Shown piece by piece: positions 51,801 through 62,300 of a stretch of 64,000 nucleotides of DNA. Within the stretch, counting starts at the first letter, position 1; every line of letters starts with the position of its first letter. This stretch comes from Chionis minor (taxonomy: Eukaryota; Chordata; Aves; Charadriiformes; Chionididae), in assembly GCA_013398295.1 (NCBI GenBank), contig VZSF01002918.1, positions 1,116,001-1,180,000 of the forward strand, given 5' to 3'. Below the pieces are notes generated by a model that was not told the origin of the DNA, made no database searches, and saw nothing but the letters and a program-made list of their open reading frames with translations. The translations under genes and the position numbers were made by a program.

Positions 51801-53340
51801 GTCAGACGCTCTCCTGCAACCCCGCCTCGGCCCAGCGGTGCCCTCCCGCCACCGCCACCGCCACCGCTCCGGCCCGAGCGCGGAGACGGAAGAGCCCTGA
51901 CCCAGCAACCACGCTCACGCCCTCCCTGCGGCCCACTCCCGCGCCCGAGGCACGGCGGCAGGTCCGTCCTCTCGCCCCCGCCGCCCGGAGCCGCCCCAGG
52001 CCCCGGCCCTCACCAGGCGCCCNCTGCCCGGCGCCGCCATGGCAGCGCGCACGGCCGGGGCGACCGCCGCGCGCCCACGGAAGCGAGGGGACAAATCTCG
52101 CGAGAGCCGAGGCGGGGGCTCGGGCCTCAATTCTCGCGAGAGCGGCGGCATGGGTTGTGGCTGGCGGGAAGGGAGGGAAGCGCCTTCTGAGGCGGTTGCG
52201 GTGGGATGGCGGGTCCGGGTGCTGCCGCTGCCCAGCGGCCCTGGCGCCGTGCGTGGGGCTCCGCGAGCAGCTGGGGGGCGGCGCGGTAAGCCGCTGCTGC
52301 TGGCTCCTCTGCCCCGTGTGGCGACGGGCCGGCTGGAGCAGCAGCCCGAGGCAGGCAGCGGGGTCTGGCTGGTGCCGGGCTTGCCGTAAGCGCTGCAGGC
52401 GGCCCGCAAGCCCTGCCTCAGGGCCGCGGCTCTGTCAGGTGATGCCTTAGACAGACGGTATTTAGAACCTGCCTTGGCCAAATCTGAAATAGCGCTCCAA
52501 AGGGAGAGATGACCCTTCCCTTCTTCCCCTCCCGTAACAGCTCAGAGCGTGTCTTCAGACTAAGTTGTAAGGACTCTTAATGAGTCACGGGGCAGACTGA
52601 TCCAGAGCCAGCCTTTTTTTTTTTTTTCTTTTTCTGAGGCCAGAGGCTGTGATTTCAAAAGTGAGAGGGGGAAAAAAAAAATATCTCTGAACTTGGCTGA
52701 TGAGATCTGAGGTCTTACCTTATTTAACGAGCTGGCTGCTGGCTGGAAAAAACGCCACCCGCCTGGATCGCTGCTGCCACTGGCTCTGGGTGTGACCGAT
52801 GGCACCATGCAGAACCTGCAGGGCCACGGGGCAGCAAGAGCACTGCGGGGAGACCCGAGCTCTGGGACAGGTGTCTGGGGTGCACTGAAGCCAGCCACAG
52901 AGAAAACAGTTTTGTGCAGCGTACCTGGTGAATAGGGAATGATTGTTTATTGTATCTGTCAATAATAAAAATACGAGCTTCAGTCCATAAAGTCCTGAAG
53001 GCAGCCTCTTTTCCTTGCANCTCCTGCAACCCCGCCTCGGCCCAACGGTGCCCTCCCGCCACCGCCACCGCCACCGCTCCGGCCCGAGCGCGGAGACGGA
53101 AGAGCCCTGACCCAGCAACCACGCTCACGCCCTCCCTGCGGCCCACTCCCGCGCCCGAGGCACGGCGGCAGGTCCGTCCTCTCGCCCCCGCCGCCCGGAG
53201 CCGCCCCAGGCCCCGGCCCTCACCAGGCGCCCGTGGTCCGACAGGACGCGGACAGACACCGCCCCGAAGTGCTTCAGCAGATCCTCCTTCTCCGCCGCCG
53301 TCAGCTCAGCGGGCAGGTGCCGGACCAGCAGCGTCCGGCC
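39825..53340 (-). CDS. RNPC3: RNPC3, U11/U12 snRNP 65 kDa protein
   Basis: Nuclear minor-spliceosome protein; it bridges U11 and U12, its C-terminal RRM binding U12 snRNA and its N-terminal part binding U11-59K. Exons: start codon at 52040-52038 (17 bp to an N at 52023) with the rest of exon 1 at 53224-53340; then 50784-50831, 49577-49695, 48304-48384, 47470-47581, 46892-46960, 44893-45041, 43803-43928, 42779-42915, 41767-41928, 41496-41590, 41358-41416, 40690-40822, 39825-39884. All phases join; exons 2-14 encode 449 aa and exon 1 about 45, close to human (517). RRM1 shows TLLVRHL and KHTAFATF. Then come conserved NGIAPNHG, a VLHLMNKMNLP block, a proline-rich segment, an acidic ESEYESDNEEE run and a basic KRRGVRKKQRIK. 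RRM2 shows CRIYVKNL and KGQAFIGL. Exon 1 is split between two duplicated assembly pieces. Confidence 0.95.
46399..46808 (-). mobile_element. CR1 3' fragment in RNPC3 intron 6
   Basis: Inverted CR1: 'catagaatggtttaggttgg', 'aaaggaccttaaagatcat', then 'ggccttaaacacttccag', 'cagcctgttcaagtgtctc' and 'ccaggctgaacaacccc'. About 410 bp, well preserved, so relatively young. Confidence 0.93.
50588..50655 (+). mobile_element. Probable old CR1 3' end in RNPC3 intron 2
   Basis: 'aggttggatcagaagacttc' followed by 'ccctttcaacccacctt' and 'catgactct' resembles a worn CR1 3' terminus. Short and degenerate. Confidence 0.45.
51811..52022. repeat. 212-bp segment repeated at 53021-53232
   Basis: GC-rich RNPC3 intron 1 sequence ending at the exon 1 donor. 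The copy at offset 1210 has a single visible difference (51834 G versus A). It ends at the N at 52023 exactly where exon 1 should continue. Confidence 0.95.
52142..53019. repeat. 878-bp segment repeated at 53342-54219
   Basis: Identical by eye at an offset of 1200, including a poly-T run and poly-A run that would normally vary. The left copy ends at the single N at 53020, the right copy begins right after the single N at 53341. Confidence 0.95.
52206..52285 (+). other. Possible divergent first exon opposite RNPC3
   Basis: A plus-strand ATG with context GGG|ATGGCGG opens 26 codons (MAGPGAAAAQRPWRRAWG and on) and runs into CGCG|GTAAGC, a good donor. A plus-strand acceptor (CTCTTTTCCTTGCAG, exon from 54221) lies downstream of the second copy. 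Joined, it would give only about 40 residues with no recognised homology. The same exon repeats at 53406-53485. A divergent noncoding transcript is as likely. Confidence 0.3.
53021..53232. repeat. Second copy of the 212-bp RNPC3 intron 1/exon 1 border
   Basis: Unlike the first copy, this one continues into exon 1 coding sequence (53224-53340). It is therefore the piece that carries the RRM1 start. Confidence 0.95.
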
Positions 53341-53341
53341 N

Positions 53342-54219
53342 GCGGCGGCATGGGTTGTGGCTGGCGGGAAGGGAGGGAAGCGCCTTCTGAGGCGGTTGCG
53401 GTGGGATGGCGGGTCCGGGTGCTGCCGCTGCCCAGCGGCCCTGGCGCCGTGCGTGGGGCTCCGCGAGCAGCTGGGGGGCGGCGCGGTAAGCCGCTGCTGC
53501 TGGCTCCTCTGCCCCGTGTGGCGACGGGCCGGCTGGAGCAGCAGCCCGAGGCAGGCAGCGGGGTCTGGCTGGTGCCGGGCTTGCCGTAAGCGCTGCAGGC
53601 GGCCCGCAAGCCCTGCCTCAGGGCCGCGGCTCTGTCAGGTGATGCCTTAGACAGACGGTATTTAGAACCTGCCTTGGCCAAATCTGAAATAGCGCTCCAA
53701 AGGGAGAGATGACCCTTCCCTTCTTCCCCTCCCGTAACAGCTCAGAGCGTGTCTTCAGACTAAGTTGTAAGGACTCTTAATGAGTCACGGGGCAGACTGA
53801 TCCAGAGCCAGCCTTTTTTTTTTTTTTCTTTTTCTGAGGCCAGAGGCTGTGATTTCAAAAGTGAGAGGGGGAAAAAAAAAATATCTCTGAACTTGGCTGA
53901 TGAGATCTGAGGTCTTACCTTATTTAACGAGCTGGCTGCTGGCTGGAAAAAACGCCACCCGCCTGGATCGCTGCTGCCACTGGCTCTGGGTGTGACCGAT
54001 GGCACCATGCAGAACCTGCAGGGCCACGGGGCAGCAAGAGCACTGCGGGGAGACCCGAGCTCTGGGACAGGTGTCTGGGGTGCACTGAAGCCAGCCACAG
54101 AGAAAACAGTTTTGTGCAGCGTACCTGGTGAATAGGGAATGATTGTTTATTGTATCTGTCAATAATAAAAATACGAGCTTCAGTCCATAAAGTCCTGAAG
54201 GCAGCCTCTTTTCCTTGCA
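53342..54219. repeat. Second copy of the 878-bp RNPC3 upstream segment
   Basis: Identical to 52142-53019. It lacks the roughly 120 bases with the RNPC3 start codon (52024-52141) that the first copy has. Confidence 0.95.
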
Positions 54220-57200
54220 GAGTCCTGACGGACCTGGCACCGTATGTGCAGTTCACCTGAAGGGTCTTAAGCCATGCCAGTTTCATGACTGAACACTGAC
54301 ACTCTGGGGAAAGGTCTGGCCGTTGTGGGTGGTCACAGCGGTCTCACTGAGTACATCAGATGACAGTTCAAGTTCATCCAGATGGGTTTGGGAAGGAGTT
54401 GAAAAAAAACAGATGAGGGAAGCGCAGTACGTTCAAAAGGGGTCTAGGAGAAAAGCAGAAATTTAGCAGTGATTTCTTACAGGATCCATTACCGCATTTT
54501 TGTTGCTGTCATTAGTATAAGCTAGGAAATATTCATGAACTTGGTAACAGGTGGAAGAATTGGCACAGTATGCAAATATGGCAGCGTATTTTATTGATGA
54601 CACTAGCAGTATTGATTTTTCTGAGGCTGTTGAAACTTTAAAAGTAATACTGGCCGGCCTAGTAAGTTCTGTGTGTGGCTTGTGGTTTGTATAAAGTCCA
54701 GAAGACTTTCTGGGATATGCAGGTCAACATGCAATTCTAGCAGATGGGATCATCAGGATTGCAAAAGCAGGCCTGTGGTGTCTGTGCTGCTGCATCCTGT
54801 TTAAATTGGCCTGACTTCTAGTTCACTCCTGGGTACTGACATAGGAGAACTTTTTATGCAGCAGGTCTGTGAAACTTGTAGGCAGACCAAACTTCCCTGT
54901 TTCTCTAGTAGCTCTCTAGTACATTCCAAGTATTAATTTGCACATCAGTCACCAGATGGTGAAATAATGATATAACTTCAAATATGTTTTCCTCTTGGAA
55001 CTAAGAAAAAATGTTCTCAATTCCGGTTGGGGTAGGCTGAGAAAAATATGTATTTTCTAGTGATGTTGAACACTGGAGTGACAAAAACAATTTCACTGGA
55101 AACAACTCTCATGTCTCATGGCCGTCCAGCCCACCTGTCCCTCTCAACACAGAATCCCCCCTCAAAGAAAGAGAAAAACTATTTTAAAGTCTGTTCACCC
55201 TGATGGACCGGGCCCCTGAAGCTGACCATCTTTAGAGCAGAGAATTGAGAGTCATGCAAGTCAAGTCAATAATAATGTGCAGGGTTTTTTTCCAAGATTC
55301 AGAAAGAAAAAGAAAGTAATATTTTACTTTCTCTCCCCCTCGTCCCCACATTCAAAATGGATAACTGATATGTTATTACTTTCCAAGATATTAAATTTGT
55401 AGATACTTGAACAATAGCATTTCTCAACACAAATGCATTGTGGTTTTGTGTTGAAATTCTAGGTTTAGGAACTCTTTGCTTATACAGAGAGAAATTTCAA
55501 TGCAAGTGTTTTAGTAATACCAGTAAGAGTCAGAACTACTGACCCATTCAGGTCAGAAAGGAAGGAGATCCTTTTTTGGAGATCTCTAGCCCAGTCTCCT
55601 ACTCAAAGCAGGGTCAACACTGAATGCCAACCACATCACTCGAGGCTTTCTCTAGCCTGGTCTCAAAAGGTCCTAGGGGTGAAGATTCTACAGCCTCCAC
55701 AGACAAGCTTTTCCACTCCTTAATTAACCTCCCAGTGATTTTTTTTCTCCCCTTTTAGCCACTTGGAAGTGACTCTATTTGTATAAATGTGTGGTAACTT
55801 CATAAAGACAAAATTTCAAATTCCCAATTAAAATTTATTGGGTTGGTAAGAGATACAAGTTTGAAAAAAATCAAGAAAGCTAGCTTTACAGAATACCCTG
55901 ATGTTTTGCATACCATTCATTACCCACCTGATAAAGCTGTATATTAGTGAGATCAGATGAGCAATGGCTAGGGACAGATACAGTTGTAAGCAGTAACAGA
56001 AGTCCAGCTTGCCCTGTCCTGTACAGTTATTTATGAAAGCAGCAAATTAGTGACACAATGAATGACAAACTGGTTTATTTAAATTTATATTAAAAAAAAT
56101 TAATTGTCCACTTGAAATAGATGAGTTTCCTTTTGGAAGGTATGAGTGAGCAGGCTCATTTTTTTTTTTTTGGAAAGTACTTATCTGCATCCTTAAAAAG
56201 GGAATGGTGAACATTATTATGAAAGCAGCAATACTACTGTTTCTTGGAGCAATTAAGATACACAAAGATGCTGTTAGATCATCCTCCTGATAAAGGGAGA
56301 CCAGAAAGAGGCTAAATGTTGAAGAAAAGCTGATTTCTAGACCTTGCTGTTGTTGTTACTGATTATGGTTTTGGGTGGGGCTTTTTTGGTTTTTTTTGGT
56401 GGCGTTTTTTTGTTGTTTGTTTTCTTTTGTTTTTAATATGCCTCTAGGTATTTTCTGTTGTCTCTAGTAGATGTTCCAGCCGGCTGGACACAAGCATGCT
56501 CTGAGTGAAGTGACAAGTAGCTGTGTTAACAGAGGGTAAGCCCAAGGTAGTCTGGTTTGGTTTTACCTTGTCTACAAAATACTGTATACCTGTGTACTTA
56601 AACGAATCTCCAAAAGCAACCTACCATTTTGGAACTCTCTTGTATGGATAGGACCAGAAAGGCCACCAGAAGCAGAATTCTAAATGGCCCCTGAAAATGG
56701 TTGCACAATCCACTGAATAAATAACATTGTATAATGGAGTCACATTATTTCATTAATAAAATTGCATATTAGAGGCAGTGCTACAGAAAGACCGTACAAT
56801 CTGATTTACTGACTCTTCTGGTTTTGCATTCATCATTTACTGACACGAGAAAAACACCCTTCAGATTACAAGAGCAGCAACTCCAAACAACCTTAATTCA
56901 AGTTCCTTCTCCCAGAAAGAACAGTCAGAACTTTTAATACAATTTCAGAGACTGTCAGAAAAGGCTTTTTTAAAGAAAAGTCTCTTCACTAAAGGGAAGA
57001 AAAAAATGCTTTTCTCAGTTTTGTTTTGTTTTTTTTTTTCCCAAACGATACAATTATTTTTCTTGGGTTTTTTTCTGCCTTTGATGAAACATACAAAAGG
57101 CTTTTGGTACTCTCTGTATATTCTGTACATTATTCAGACTGTGGCAACTGGAATTCTCCTGTCAGAATAAGGGAAGAGTTAGCACACTGAGAAGCCTCAG

Positions 57201-58639
57201 CGGCAAGTTCTGCTAATTTCTTTTCTTTTTAAACAAAGCTCCCAGAATTTGTACTAACCATGGTGCCTTTTGCCTTTCTTTCCTGATACGGTTGTGCTCT
57301 GGTTGCTTTTCTGCCAAGCCTTTGTTTGAATAAAAATTTTTGTAACAGCATCTGCATGTTTAAGCATGTCTTGCAGCACAGGAGTAAGAAACGTGTAACA
57401 CTTTCTCTTTATAATAAAGTGCTACATTTTAAGAGTGAAGTGTCAATCAAAACAAATTACCTTTCACTCAGTGTGTTGCGGGTGAAGAACTACATGCTGC
57501 ATTTGATCAGTTTTCAAAGTCAGTTCTTAAGTTACGTGCTTAATGCTAAGGTGATGTATTTCATATCTTAAAGCAAGGGTCAACGACCTTTCAGGTTAAA
57601 GCATAAAATACACCTCTGCATAGGCTGAGTTCCGAGGGCCTTTTTTTACCCACAGGGGATCACGTTCAGGACCAATGCCTTATTGTGTCTTATACCTCTC
57701 TGTAAAAGACTGAGTGTCTTTTTCCACTAAATACAATCAATACTTCTTATGCAAGTCCAACTCCATTCTAGATCATTGGGCTATGAAATTTCAGACATGC
57801 TGCCTTATGTTGAAATGGAGAGCCTGTACACTCAGTTTTACACTGCCATTCCAGAAGTAGTTGATATTTTACTTTCAGCAAGCTCTTTGATATGGCAGGA
57901 TCTGACAATTGCAATCTGCAGTTTCCCCTCTTTCTGTCCATCCTGCCTTGTGGAATGATATCTATAGCTATGTGAGAAATAATTATAGGTGACAAAAAGT
58001 AGCTGGGGGAGGGGGAATCTTTGTTTTCCTTCAGAAAGAGGAATGTATAACAAGCAAATGGCTGTTTGAATGATAACATCCACAGGAACATCATTTTAGT
58101 TCTCCAGAGTTGCAAATTTGGCACTTGTCAGAGTTCATTCTTACACTTTCATCCTGTTTTTTTAATTCATATATTTTCTGCCTTATTTCAGAAGTCATCA
58201 AAAGAGATTTGGTTTAATCAAAGGCTGTCTAGTATAGGACGTTTATTACCTGTGAATCAGAGTTAATTCATCATATAGGATTTGGTGACATCATTACTCT
58301 GACTTCAGTGCGAAAAGTGTCTAGTCACTTCAATATTTGTGTACTAAGTGTTTGGCACAAGAAACCAAAGCCATTGAAAATACATAAATTTCATTTCATT
58401 CCGACTGTATGTTGATAGGTAGATTTTCTCAAAATACCAAAAATGTTGACCTGTTCAGCATTAGCTGTTCTTTAGGATAGCATCAGTGCTTACTTCACTG
58501 TTTCTGCAATTGCAACCTTTAAAGCAGAACTTCTCAGTTTGTGGATTGTGGTGCAGAGTAGACTCTATCAATTGGCTGATAAGTAAATATATTTCCTCTG
58601 TGGAAGAGCATGAGTACCTCGCGGGAAAAGAAACCGTAT
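54220..58639. other. Intergenic upstream of RNPC3; no gene seen
   Basis: AT-rich DNA with T/G-rich low-complexity stretches (about 56370-56430). No recognisable exons. In mammals the next gene on this side (COL11A1) is far away, so an empty stretch is expected. Confidence 0.6.
55545..55745 (-). mobile_element. Old CR1 fragment
   Basis: 'ggagatctctagcccagtc', 'ctactcaaagcagggtcaac' and 'ctggtctcaaaaggtcctag' follow the CR1 3' region in inverted order with many changes. Confidence 0.65.
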
Positions 58640-58644
58640 GGTTC

Positions 58645-59344
58645 TGTTATGGTTTGAGAAAACCCATAACAATTTATTTTTGCTTAGACAATTATTCTCT
58701 CACCCGATGACCCCTCCCCACCCAGGAAGGGGAAATCGGGAAGAAAATGAGAAAACCCAGGGGTTGAAAGATAAACAGATTTAATAGGATAGAACTGGAT
58801 AATTAACAGTACTAACACAAAGGAACCCATAATAATCCTGATACCCGTATATACTATATGAGGATTATACTCAGCCAACTATATCAGTAGGGAGCCGTGC
58901 ACTCCCAGCAGTGGACAGTAAATGTCGGACACTGCAAGTGCTACAGCTACAGGAAGAAGGGGAGGGCTCAGGGATCCAGCACCAGGGCAAGAAGTCCTCT
59001 GGATCGCCGCCATCAAGGGAGAGCCATCAAGGGGGAGCCATCAAGGGGAGAGTATGAGCAAGGGGGAAACCCCCCTACCTCGCAGCAGACTTTCTAATTT
59101 ATATGGAATGTGACGTTCGTGGTATGAAACAATCCTGTTGGCCAGCTTGGGTCAAGTGCCCGAGTCTCGCTCCTCCTCATCCCTGCACCTGGCGAGCTTG
59201 AAAACACTGAGACCTTGAAACCCACACACCATGGCTGGCTATACAGTAAGTATCTTCACTAATTCAGACACTAGAGTCTTATACAAATACAGCTTTCCCA
59301 AGCATTAGGAAAGAAATTAGTCCTGTGTCGCTCACACCAGGACA
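58645..59344 (-). mobile_element. Solo LTR of an ERVL-like avian endogenous retrovirus
   Basis: A 700-bp element bounded by TG...CA (starts tgttatggtttgag, ends cacaccaggaca) and flanked on both sides by the 5-bp target-site duplication GGTTC (58640-58644 and 59345-59349). No internal retroviral genes are present, so it is a solo LTR left by recombination. Read on the minus strand it begins TGTCCTGG, as avian ERVL LTRs usually do; family assignment is from memory. Three short direct repeats of 'gccatcaaggg' lie at 59011-59050. Confidence 0.85.
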
Positions 59345-59349
59345 GGTTC

Positions 59350-62300
59350 TCAAGTGTACCTTCATCACAGTTAAAAGTCTCTATCAAACCATATCCAACA
59401 CTAAGATACTCAGCCTTATTCTTGGGACAAGTGGCAAAGCAAGATTAGTATAATTTCAAGGTACAGGTTCCATCTTAGCTGTCAAACTCCACATGAAACA
59501 GCTGATCTGTAACTATACAAACAGTGACTTGTGGAACTAGAGAGTGTGCCAGCAGGACTGTTTGACTGGTTCTCTTGGTGAAGTCTGCTTTTTACTTTCC
59601 CTTGATAGATTCAAAATACAGGTTGCCATTACTGTGTATCACTCCAGTTTCTACAAAGCTTCTCCAGCCCCGCTTGTATGTTTGCATGCAAATTGCGAGG
59701 TTGATAAGAATGTCTCCATACACCTCACTGATTTCAAGGCCTCTGCTGGCGTACGAGGCCTGTGTTCCTGCATTGGAGTGATAAATATTTCATTCCATAC
59801 AGAGTGACTACTTGTTACTACAGTATATATCAAATCTATTTTTCAGTACAGAGGTAAACAAAAGTAAATTAAATTAGGCATAGCCACCTGATAGGAAAAA
59901 ATGATGTTACATCTGAACAAGTTAAGACAAAGCTCCAGACAGGCTTAGATGAATCCAAGCAAAGCAAGTCTGACATGCCCCAGTCCCGAGGCTTTGCAAA
60001 CTCCGTGAAAGCCTGTGGCTCATGATTCGTGATGGCAATACTGTATTTACTGGCCTACATTCCTATATTACTAGGTTATTATTGCAATAAAAACGCTGTA
60101 GATCAAAAATATTGGAGGCATAGGTGGCATCGCATGTTATTCAAATTCAGTTCCCAAAAGATATTTTTGCTGCCTAATTGCTTGTGAGCTAGACAAGGCT
60201 AGCAAGGTGTTTGTTAAGAGTTTTAGAAGCCTCAGGACAAAATGTTTTAATTTCTAAGGAAAAAAAGAAAATCGCAAGAGTAGCTTTCAGACATAAATGG
60301 CAGAACTGCTGGGAAAAATTTTATTTCCATGGTGTCAGTTCTGTAGCTTTCTTCATATTAATGTGAATAGTGTAGTGTAACAAAGTAGCCTTAGAAATAA
60401 GGTCAGAGAAGGACCGCAATCCCACTGACAAGACAGTATCTATTGCTGCTGGCATCATGTATACATGTTACAGAAGCTTCAGGCATGGACAAGAGCTGTA
60501 TTTTGTTAGGTACTACGCATACATATAACGTCAAAGAGACTGAAAATGATTGCTACATGTCATTTCACTTGAATTATACATTTTTTGGAGGATTTTGTTT
60601 CCATTTGGCATGTCTCTGAATACAGCTGAAGAGAAAACGAGTAAAAATACATGATCTCTCCTCTATTAGTGTGCTTTATTAAATTTCTTTTCTGTGAAGA
60701 GAAAGTAGGTATTTAAAAAAGCCTTAAATCAGGTAACTGCTTTCCTGGATTTTGCCTACAATGCTCCCTGAAGTGTAAGTAGCCATTTTCTTTATGCTTT
60801 TAATTTTTCTGACTGAATAAAGTACCAAAAAAATGGATAATTCATTTAGAATTCTGTTTTTCATACTTGACCACTAGATGATGCTGTGACTCTTAATTGC
60901 AAATGATACTATACTGTTAACATTTTGATGATATTCTTTCATTTTATAGAACTCTGCAGGATTTTCATATACGAAAAACTGGTATTTTCTTTCTTATTCT
61001 TACATGCATTGTAGCTGTTATGATACATAGGCTAGTTACGTTTTATACAAATCCATATAGATCACACACCTTAGCAGTAGCTCTTTCTGCTAATACTGAG
61101 AGTATCACATGATTCTAGAAGCTGTGCATAAATATATTTTCCATAGATGTAGATGTGGATTGCTTTGAGTAAAGATTACTGAAATAAAAATTTTTGCAAA
61201 AAGGGGAAAGTATACTTAGAAGATATTTGATATACTTAATTTACATTTGTATTTCATTCTGTTTATCTGTCCTACATAATTTGTTAGAATGGTGGGTTTA
61301 GTTTCAGTTTTACAAATTATTTTTCTATGCTATAACTGCATCTAGAATTCAAGGTGACATTTCTGTTTTGCAATTATTGCTAAAAAATTAGATGATCTTG
61401 TTTCCATTGGCATTATTTCTGATTTCTGTTGCTATAATAATTTCCCCTTTTTATATTAAAAGACACAGTGGTTTGATCCACACTGTTGGGTCTTTTAGCC
61501 AGGTGCTCCATTAGACTTTCAAAGATGACACCATTTCACTGATGATCTCCTCAAAGCGGTTTCAAAAGAATAGCATTCTTTCACGTGAGCAAATTGTTTT
61601 TCTCCATTTGCCATTTCTATGAACCGCTACAAATACTTTTTAATTTCTGCAGTAGTTCTTCCATCATCTTATGCGAAATATTAACTACAATAAGGTTAAA
61701 TTGACTGCAGCAGAGGAAGCATGCATACTCAACTAGCCACCTCCTGTATAGGAGTGTTAAAGGCACAGCTCCATTCAGGTGATCCCCACATGTCAAAAAC
61801 AGGGCAGGAATGAAAACACGTTATACAATTCAGAACAGCCTGTAAGCTAGGTCAGTGCCTGTCAGTTCCAGCATAAAAGAGGTTTGGAACTAGCTTAGTA
61901 TCAGCCTTTCCCACTTCTAGACATGCATGTAGTATACTTCTGCTGGTCAGAGATCTGGATCCTATTTTCAATATGTAAGCAAGGAAATTACACTCTCTGA
62001 GAGATAAATAGTACATAAAGCCTGTTTTGCCCTCACTGAAACGGCATCTGCTAGTCATGCTGGGGTCTAATCGGGAAATGGCTACATTCCACTACAGCGC
62101 CAACTTCACCATGACATTGTTCTATCCACAGCAGGCTCCGAGCTGAGGTGTAATTCAACATTCATGTAGAAAGTGACCTTCCTTTTTGCAAACTCATTAA
62201 CAATTATACTGAAACTGAGCTCCTGTCACATAAGTGTGCTCACTCATGTTTTGGTTTTTTTACTGATTTACTTTGAGGTAGGCTTACATAAAGGACACCA

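Larger units (their letters stand above)
51750..52480 (-). promoter_or_regulatory. RNPC3: RNPC3 CpG-island promoter
   Basis: CpG-dense region around the RNPC3 start codon (52040). TCTCGCGAGA-like palindromes occur twice upstream (about 52096-52105 and 52132-52141), typical of TATA-less housekeeping promoters. Part of it is repeated at 53342-53680. Confidence 0.75.

Noticed and set aside
51771..52481. Long overlapping frames in the RNPC3 CpG island, and copies at 52950-53681
   Set aside because: Explained by GC content; they cross assembly Ns and conflict with the real RNPC3 exon 1. Only the short ATG-to-donor exon was kept as a tentative divergent feature.
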